A DNA stretch of 5,392 nucleotides, from NCBI GenBank assembly GCA_018268735.1, contig JAFDWA010000144.1, positions 1 to 5,392 on the forward strand. Direction: 5' to 3'. Below are positions 1 through 5,392 of this stretch, in pieces. A program made the position numbers and the translations under genes. Positions within the stretch are counted from its first letter, which is position 1; every line of letters starts with the position of its first letter. This DNA is from Actinomycetota bacterium (GTDB taxonomy: Bacteria; Actinomycetota; Acidimicrobiia; Acidimicrobiales; Microtrichaceae). Under the pieces are notes generated by a model that did no database searches, was not told the origin of the DNA, and was given only the letters and a program-made list of their open reading frames with translations.

Positions 1-2
1 GC

Positions 3-1328
3 TCCACCACGACCACGGCACCGGACTGCGCCGACACGCTGCCGTCCACAGCCAAGGCCGCCCAGCTGCTGATGGTGATGGTGACCTCGCCCGACGCAGC
101 CGCCGAACCTCTGACCGCCGGCCTCGTCGGCGGCTTCCGACTGAAGGGGAACCAGTCCAGGGACGTCGGATCGCAGATCACCGCCGCGGTCAAGGGAGCG
201 CCCATCACGCCCTCGGTCGGCACCGATGAGGAGGGCGGCACCGCCCAGCCGCTCCGACTCGCTCTGGGCGAGCTCCCGGCGGCGGCCACGGCGGCGAAGG
301 GGTCGGCCACAGATGCCGCTGCCGCTGCAGGCTCGCACGCGGCAGCGATGAAGCGACTCGGGTTCACGATGAACTTCGCACCGGTCGCCGATGTGGGCTC
401 CGGTCCCGGACTCGGCACCCGCACCTACGGCTCGGACCCGGCGACGGTGTCCAGGTTCGTCGACGCGGTGTTCCCCGCGATCGCCGACGCCGGTCTGACC
501 CCGGTCATCACGCACTGGCCCGGTCTCGGCGGGGCGAACGACGATCCCCAACAGCAGCTGCCGACGCTGTCGAACCTCGCTGCACTGCAGGCGAAGGACC
601 TGATCCCGTTCACCGACGCGATCCGCAAGGGCGTCCCGGCGATCCTGGTGACCCACGCGGCGGTGCCGGGGACCACCGAGTCAGGTGAGCCGGCGAGCCT
701 GTCGAACGCGGCGATCACCGGAGAGCTCCGCGGGAACGAGGGCTTCAAGGGTCTCGTGATCACCGACTCGCTCGGCATGGGCGCTGTGACGCGCATCGGG
801 TCCCAGGCCGAGCTCGCCGAGAAGGCCATCGCAGCCGGTGCGGACATCGCGACCGTCTCGGGAACCGATGCCGTCGCCGACGTGCACGCACGTCTCGTCG
901 AGGCGATCGACTCGGGCCGCCTCCCGTCCGCGCAGGTGACGGCATCGGTGCGACGCGTGCTGGCGTCCAAGGGGATCGACGGGCCCTGTCTGGATGCCGT
1001 TGCGCGCTACGCGGCGCTGGCTCGGACGGACACGACCACGTCGACCCGACCGGACGCCACCTCGGCCGCCGGTGGGACCGGTGGGACCGGCGACACGAAC
1101 GGAACCGGGGGCTCCACGGGCGGCACAGGATCGTCGGGCGGCACAGGATCACCAGGCGGCACAGGATCATCCGGCACCCAGGGTCAGCCGACCACGACGT
1201 CGCGCTCCAGTCGGACCACGACCACGATCGCCCACCCCACGACGGTCCGTCGGCACGGCACGACCACCCGCCCCACGACGGTCCGTCGGGCCGGCACGAC
1301 CACGACGACCGCGGGCGTCAACGGCTGA
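3..1328 (+). CDS. Glycoside hydrolase family 3 (NagZ/LpqI-like) protein, 5' end outside window
   Basis: This looks like a GH3 N-terminal (beta/alpha)8 domain of the beta-N-acetylglucosaminidase type, used by relatives in cell-wall muropeptide recycling. The frame is open to the left edge; AKAAQLLMV, typical of an early NagZ strand, begins before the ATG at 72, so that ATG is internal and the true start lies outside. Counting from it: TDEEGG (residues 51-56, usually DQEGG), GFTMNFAPVADV, THWPGLG (147-153, usually KHFPGHG) and VITDSLGMGA, whose D232 fits the catalytic nucleophile. The acid/base loop normally reads DSH; here it reads DPQ (158-160), so the catalytic His appears replaced. Lys147 and the second His of the motif are also changed. 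The only two Cys flank the domain (codons near 27 and 986) and could form a disulfide, fitting export. After about residue 310 comes a low-complexity tail. Family assignment is firm; hydrolase activity is doubtful. Confidence 0.85.
   Translation, partial: STTTTAPDCADTLPSTAKAAQLLMVMVTSPDAAAEPLTAGLVGGFRLKGNQSRDVGSQITAAVKGAPITPSVGTDEEGGTAQPLRLALGELPAAATAAKGSATDAAAAAGSHAAAMKRLGFTMNFAPVADVGSGPGLGTRTYGSDPATVSRFVDAVFPAIADAGLTPVITHWPGLGGANDDPQQQLPTLSNLAALQAKDLIPFTDAIRKGVPAILVTHAAVPGTTESGEPASLSNAAITGELRGNEGFKGLVITDSLGMGAVTRIGSQAELAEKAIAAGADIATVSGTDAVADVHARLVEAIDSGRLPSAQVTASVRRVLASKGIDGPCLDAVARYAALARTDTTTSTRPDATSAAGGTGGTGDTNGTGGSTGGTGSSGGTGSPGGTGSSGTQGQPTTTSRSSRTTTTIAHPTTVRRHGTTTRPTTVRRAGTTTTTAGVNG
1119..1172. 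repeat. Three tandem 18-bp units in the GH3 tail
   Basis: Three in-frame 18-base units (1119-1136, 1137-1154, 1155-1172) share GGCGGCACAGGATC and differ only in the last few bases. They encode GGTGS(S/P) hexapeptides. Looser Gly-Thr repeats precede them from about 1071. The peptide resembles a flexible extracellular linker between the catalytic domain and the basic end of the protein. Confidence 0.85.
1235..1306. repeat. Tandem 36-bp duplication with internal palindromes
   Basis: Two adjacent 36-base units (1235-1270 and 1271-1306) match at 31 of 36 positions and encode PTTVRRHGTTTR followed by PTTVRRAGTTTT. Each contains the perfect inverted repeat CGACGG-t-CCGTCG (1240-1252 and 1276-1288). 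The units are coding sequence for the GH3 tail. They also lie just beyond the stop of the convergent gene, where the hairpins would form in its 3' transcript. No T-run follows on either strand. Confidence 0.85.
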
Positions 1329-1950
1329 GCGCCGAGGACTCCCGCTCCGCGCCTGCCCCCGAGCCGGTCGCGGAGCCCGCTGCGTCGATCGAGCGGTTGA
1401 CGGCGCGGACGTCGCCGGTGCGACACCACAGGCCGTGGACTCGACGACCTGACCGCACCCCCCGCTCCCATCGCTCGACCGGCATCCCGGCGGCGGTCAG
1501 GTCCTCGGCGAGGCGCACGAGGTCGGAGACCGGAAGGTCGACCACCAGTGCCACACGACTGCGCCGCCACCTGAGCGTGTCCCATCGCCACACGCACAGA
1601 TGGGTGGCGATGGCGCCGAGGGCGACCGTCGTCGCGAGCGGTGGGCGGACCCGACCGCGGCTGGCAGCCGAGACAGCGGCTCTTGCACCCACGCCCGCCC
1701 CCACGGCCGCAGCTGATTCGAGCGAGCAGGTGAACACGTCCGGGCGGATCGTCCGCAGACCACCCCATCGCAACGCCGCGAGGAACCGCACGAACCCGGG
1801 CGCTCGACGATCCACCGACTCGGTGATCGAGCCGATCAGGTCACGCACGCCTCGATCGCCATCCCCCGGCACCGCATCCCCCGGCACCGCATCGCTCGAC
1901 CCCGCATCACCAGACACCGCATCGATCGACCCCATGGGCCCATTCTGCAC
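1318..1950 (-). CDS. Hypothetical protein, possibly membrane-associated, N-terminal pentapeptide repeats
   Basis: I do not recognise this family. I prefer the GTG at 1950 because GAGGTG (1960-1955) sits 4 bases upstream of it; the ATG at 1935 has no evident ribosome site and would give 205 aa. Counting from that ATG, residues 2-26 are five acidic pentapeptides (GSIDA, VSGDA, GSSDA, VPGDA, VPGDG). Residues 36-65 look amphipathic. An Ala/Gly/Val-rich stretch (about 70-91) and a more hydrophobic one (about 99-117, LATTVALGAIATHLCVW) could be membrane segments or a buried hairpin. The C-terminal part has a beta-alpha-beta look: RVALVVDLPVSDLVRLAEDL, then a strand at HGLWCRTGD. The end is Ser/Gly/Ala-rich and probably disordered. 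The stop overlaps the GH3 stop by 11 bases, tail to tail. The coherent hydrophobic pattern supports a real gene against the Arg/Pro-rich opposite frames. Confidence 0.6.
   Translation of the reverse strand: MQNGPMGSIDAVSGDAGSSDAVPGDAVPGDGDRGVRDLIGSITESVDRRAPGFVRFLAALRWGGLRTIRPDVFTCSLESAAAVGAGVGARAAVSAASRGRVRPPLATTVALGAIATHLCVWRWDTLRWRRSRVALVVDLPVSDLVRLAEDLTAAGMPVERWERGVRSGRRVHGLWCRTGDVRAVNRSIDAAGSATGSGAGAERESSALSR
1859..1933. repeat. Five tandem 15-bp units at the start of the hypothetical gene
   Basis: Five consecutive 15-base units begin GCATC (CCATC in the first): 1859-1873, 1874-1888, 1889-1903, 1904-1918 and 1919-1933. The first two are nearly identical (CCCCCGGCACC core) and the others are more diverged. 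On the - strand they encode five acidic pentapeptides directly after the ATG at 1935. Copy number could vary without breaking the frame. Confidence 0.85.
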
Positions 1951-2028
1951 AGCGCACCTCGCGCGGTCGTGACATCCCGTCGAACCGCTCCGCCCCGTCC
2001 GCCGGCACGTGACGCCTGTCCGAACCTG

Positions 2029-2057
2029 ATGACACGGCCCCTCCCAGCGGACATACT
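2029..2057 (+). promoter_or_regulatory. Candidate sigma70-type promoter for the CBS gene
   Basis: ATGACA (2029-2034, five of six to TTGACA) and CATACT (2052-2057, four of six to TATAAT) are separated by the ideal 17 bases. Transcription would begin near 2064, leaving a leader of about 25 bases before the ATG at 2089. This supports that start over upstream in-frame codons. It is a pattern match only. Confidence 0.5.
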
Positions 2058-2075
2058 GAGGGGACCAGGTCAACC

Positions 2076-2081
2076 GGGGGG
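2076..2081 (+). promoter_or_regulatory. G-run ribosome binding site of the CBS gene
   Basis: Six G residues lie 7 bases before the ATG at 2089. They can pair with the CCUCC anti-Shine-Dalgarno core using one G-U wobble. The diiron gene has the same GGGGGGTC arrangement 5 bases before its ATG, so this may be a local style of ribosome site. Confidence 0.4.
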
Positions 2082-2088
2082 TCCGACC

Positions 2089-2523
2089 ATGCGAGTGTCC
2101 TCGATCCTGTCCATGAAGGGTTCGACCGTGGCCACGACGGCTCCGAACGCACCCGTCACCGAAGCCCTCAACGAGCTCCGACTCCGAGGCGTGGGAGCCC
2201 TCGTCGTGTCGACCGACGGTCGCCACATCGAAGGCATCGTCACCGAGCGCGAGATCGTTCACCGCCTCGCGGAGCGGGGTGAGGCGTTCATCCACGAGCC
2301 GGTCGAGTCGGTGATGATCACCGAGGTCGTGACCTGCCAGCCCGACGACGACCTCCAGCACCTCGCCCAGCGGATGACCGACACGCGCTGCCGCCACCTC
2401 CCGGTCGTGGTCGACGGCGAGCTGGTCGGGATCGTCAGCATCGGCGACGTGGTGAAGGCGCGCCTCACCCAGCTCGAAGAGGAGTCCCGACAGCTCCAGG
2501 AGTACATCTCCACCGGCCGCTGA
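2089..2523 (+). CDS. Two-CBS-domain protein
   Basis: This 144-residue protein consists almost entirely of a tandem CBS (Bateman) module, the usual size for stand-alone CBS proteins. Such modules bind adenine nucleotides such as AMP, ATP or NAD and act as energy or redox sensors; the partner cannot be told from sequence. CBS1 spans about residues 8-63 with GVGALVV and GIVTEREIV. CBS2 spans about 72-128 with RHLPVVVDGELVGIVSIGD. In the S/T-x-x-D ribose-contact motif, CBS2 has S117 and D120, while CBS1 has T52 and Glu at 55. A short charged helix (TQLEEESRQLQEYI) ends the protein. There is no membrane or catalytic domain, so it is probably a soluble cytoplasmic dimer. The start is set by the promoter and G-run upstream. 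It is divergent from the hypothetical gene and convergent with the diiron gene, so it is probably transcribed alone. Confidence 0.94.
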   Translation: MRVSSILSMKGSTVATTAPNAPVTEALNELRLRGVGALVVSTDGRHIEGIVTEREIVHRLAERGEAFIHEPVESVMITEVVTCQPDDDLQHLAQRMTDTRCRHLPVVVDGELVGIVSIGDVVKARLTQLEEESRQLQEYISTGR

Positions 2524-2601
2524 CACGCCTTCCCATCGATCTCGGGGCGCCGAACGACACACCTTGTCGCCAGGTGCGCACCAGATCTTCGAGCTGGAGA
2601 G
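2524..2601. other. Convergent intergenic gap without a clear terminator
   Basis: The 78 bases between the CBS stop and the diiron stop hold a small hairpin, CGACA-cacct-TGTCG (2555-2569), and the perfect palindrome GGTGCGCACC (2573-2582). Neither is followed by a T-run on either strand. They may contribute to 3' ends, but I would not call an intrinsic terminator. Confidence 0.35.
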
Positions 2602-3705
2602 TCAGCCGGCGCGGTCCGCTGCGACCTCGTCGAGCGACTCGTACTCCTCGGAGGTGTCGACCCAGTCCTCGAACTGGATGACACCGATGTCGGTGAAGCG
2701 CTCACGGAGCCATCCGCCCGACGCGTCGAGCAGTCCCAGCTTCTTGCAGTTGGGCACGATCTTCGAGAACAGCATCGTCTGGAACACGTCGGCCTGCTCG
2801 TGGGAGTGCGTGTCGAGGAACTCGACGACGGCATCCGGGTCGGCACCCATGCGCTCCCACACCTCGATGTTGCGGAACCGCTGCTGCAAGCGGACCGCTG
2901 CGTCGAAGGCGAACTCCTGACGCTCGCGCAGCTCGGCGTCGGTGAGCTCGCGGTAGAGCTCCTGCAGCGACAGGACCCCGAACGCGACGTGGCGCGCCTC
3001 ATCGCTCATCACGTAGCGGAGCAGGTCCTGCAACAGCGGCTCGGTCGTCATCTGGCGCATGAACCCGAACGCGGCGAGGGCGAGGCCCTCGACCATGATC
3101 TGCATGCCGAGGTAGGTGATGTCCCAGCGGGAGTCGGCGAGGATGTCGTCGAGGAGCGCCTTGAGGTTGGCGTTGATCGGGTACTGACCGCCGAGCTTCT
3201 CGTCGATGTAGCGGGCGAACACCTCGACGTGACGGGCCTCGTCCATGACCTGGGTGGACGCGTAGTACTTGGCGTCGACCCATGGCACGGTCTCGACGAT
3301 GCGGGCGGTGCACAGCAGCGCGCCCTGCTCGCCGTGCATGAACTGGCTGAGGATCGAGTTCTGCAGCTCGATGCCGACTTCGGACCACTCGGCGTCGCCG
3401 AAGTGGCGCACCGGCGACTCGGGGTGCGTGGCCAGGTGGGCGAACCGACCAGCCGGCGACCCACCACCGAGGTCGGCGGCGACGCGCTCGGGGTCGACGT
3501 CGACCGACCAGTCGAGGTCGGTCGTGGCGTTCCACTGCGACCCCTTCGCCTTCTCGTACAGACGCGACAGACCCGGCCGGCTGCGCTCGTAGTCCCACGT
3601 GAACGTGGTGTCGACCTCGGCCATCACCGCGTGGATGGCCGCGTCGACCTCCGTGCGGTCGAGATCCGTACCGCTGTCGAGACCTGTGCCGTCGAACGTC
3701 GTCAT
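2602..3705 (-). CDS. Ferritin-like diiron-carboxylate protein (R2-like fold), substrate unknown
   Basis: This 367-residue, mostly helical, soluble protein has a full dinuclear metal ligand set in two matched halves: E126 then E156-x-x-H159, and E206 then E236-x-x-H239, with 30 residues between the Glu positions in each half. Both ExxH motifs read DEARH. This is the pattern of the ferritin-like superfamily, which includes ribonucleotide reductase R2, AurF-type N-oxygenases and fatty-acid desaturases; such enzymes use dioxygen at a diiron or Mn/Fe site. Other marks are YEKAKGSQWN (50-59) and the first-ligand helix FMHGEQGALL (122-131). No radical Tyr or R1-interaction tail can be assigned, so a true R2 is unlikely; an uncharacterised oxidase or oxygenase fits best. 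I chose the ATG at 3705 because GGGGGG lies 5 bases upstream and the frame upstream reads as unlikely protein. leuA lies 193 bases upstream on the same strand. Confidence 0.85.
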   Translation of the reverse strand: MTTFDGTGLDSGTDLDRTEVDAAIHAVMAEVDTTFTWDYERSRPGLSRLYEKAKGSQWNATTDLDWSVDVDPERVAADLGGGSPAGRFAHLATHPESPVRHFGDAEWSEVGIELQNSILSQFMHGEQGALLCTARIVETVPWVDAKYYASTQVMDEARHVEVFARYIDEKLGGQYPINANLKALLDDILADSRWDITYLGMQIMVEGLALAAFGFMRQMTTEPLLQDLLRYVMSDEARHVAFGVLSLQELYRELTDAELRERQEFAFDAAVRLQQRFRNIEVWERMGADPDAVVEFLDTHSHEQADVFQTMLFSKIVPNCKKLGLLDASGGWLRERFTDIGVIQFEDWVDTSEEYESLDEVAADRAG

Positions 3706-3710
3706 GGCGA

Positions 3711-3741
3711 CCCCCCGAAGAGTTGCTTCGATCCCCGAAGC
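3711..3741 (-). promoter_or_regulatory. G-run ribosome site and competing hairpins before the diiron start
   Basis: On the - strand the six-G ribosome site (3716-3711) lies 5 bases before the ATG. Next to it, CGAAG(C) can pair in two exclusive ways. One is GCTTCG with CGAAGC (3741-3736 with 3730-3725), 6 pairs and a 5-base loop. The other is CGAAG with CTTCG (3730-3726 with 3720-3716), 5 pairs and a 5-base loop, which takes up the first G of the ribosome site. A regulatory role is inference; the pairings are visible. Confidence 0.4.
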
Positions 3742-3804
3742 TACTCGGCCAACGCGGTCCACGAGCCGCGTCTCGCAGCCGCCCGACCACCAACGCCCTT
3801 GGAT

Positions 3805-3845
3805 CTTGGGCATCGGCGACCAAGCAGTGGTCGGTCACGCCCAAG
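3805..3845 (-). promoter_or_regulatory. Imperfect 41-base hairpin between leuA and the diiron gene
   Basis: Outer arms CTTGGGC (3805-3811) and GCCCAAG (3839-3845) pair over 7 bases. Inner arms CGACCA (3817-3822) and TGGTCG (3828-3833) pair over 6 with a 5-base loop. A symmetric 5x5 internal loop separates them. It lies about 54 bases beyond the leuA stop and 100 before the diiron start. It could end or process the leuA transcript, but no U-run follows it. Confidence 0.4.
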
Positions 3846-3898
3846 TTCGCGGGCCGCTGCGGTCCTGGGCCGTCAGCGTCGTCAGGTCGGCTCGATGA

Positions 3899-5392
<1,494 letters not shown>

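Noticed and set aside
72..74. ATG at 72 as the GH3 start
   Set aside because: The conserved AKAAQLL segment precedes it in the same open frame, so it is internal.
1119..1306. Repeats considered as a CRISPR array
   Set aside because: The units are direct in-frame coding repeats without unique spacers.
994..1972. Arg/Pro-rich open frames on + at 994-1452 and 1397-1972
   Set aside because: Their translations are runs of Arg, Pro and Thr with no hydrophobic core; they are shadows of the GH3 and hypothetical genes.
2006..2011. CACGTG palindrome in the divergent gap as an operator
   Set aside because: Only six bases are symmetric and flanks do not extend it; too short to support an operator.
1950..2562. 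Extension of the orphan minus-strand frame upstream to 2562
   Set aside because: The extension would run antisense across the whole CBS gene and its promoter; the translation there is not protein-like and a good ribosome site supports the start at 1950.
3706..3813. Start of the diiron protein at the upstream ATG (3813)
   Set aside because: The extra 36 residues are Arg/Gly/Trp-rich without family similarity, and they would consume the G-run ribosome site placed correctly for the ATG at 3705.

Overview
This is a GC-rich stretch of bacterial chromosome. It probably comes from an actinomycete, perhaps an Acidimicrobiia-like lineage. That placement is inferred from three things: a long-form LeuA that tracks the Mycobacterium tuberculosis enzyme through its active-site residues, strong G/C preference at codon third positions, and a secreted-type protein with Thr-rich linkers. 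No mobile element, tRNA, rRNA, CRISPR array or phage gene is visible. Five protein genes fill the window, and no gap exceeds about 200 bases.

Layout: (1) At the left edge, on +, is the 3' part of a glycoside hydrolase family 3 (NagZ-like) gene ending at 1328. Its catalytic domain lacks the usual acid/base His, and it ends in a repetitive Gly/Thr/Ser- and Thr/Arg-rich tail. (2) Convergent with it, and overlapping its end by 11 bases, is an unrecognised gene on - (1318-1950). It encodes a small, possibly membrane-associated protein that opens with five pentapeptide repeats. (3) Divergent from that is a compact two-CBS-domain protein on + (2089-2523), with a recognisable promoter and a short leader. 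(4) Convergent with the CBS gene is a ferritin-like diiron-carboxylate protein on - (2602-3705), with a complete duplicated E/ExxH ligand set. (5) Upstream of it on the same strand is leuA (3899 to beyond the right edge), the first enzyme of leucine biosynthesis, missing its N-terminus at the window end.

How the genes relate: leuA and the diiron gene share a strand but are separated by 193 bases. That gap holds a long imperfect hairpin and two small competing hairpins next to the diiron start codon, so separate expression or attenuation is as plausible as a simple operon. The remaining genes alternate in direction and look like independent units. I see no dedicated multi-gene system. The items most worth a second look are the diiron protein of unknown substrate, its structured leader, and the altered catalytic loop of the GH3 protein.
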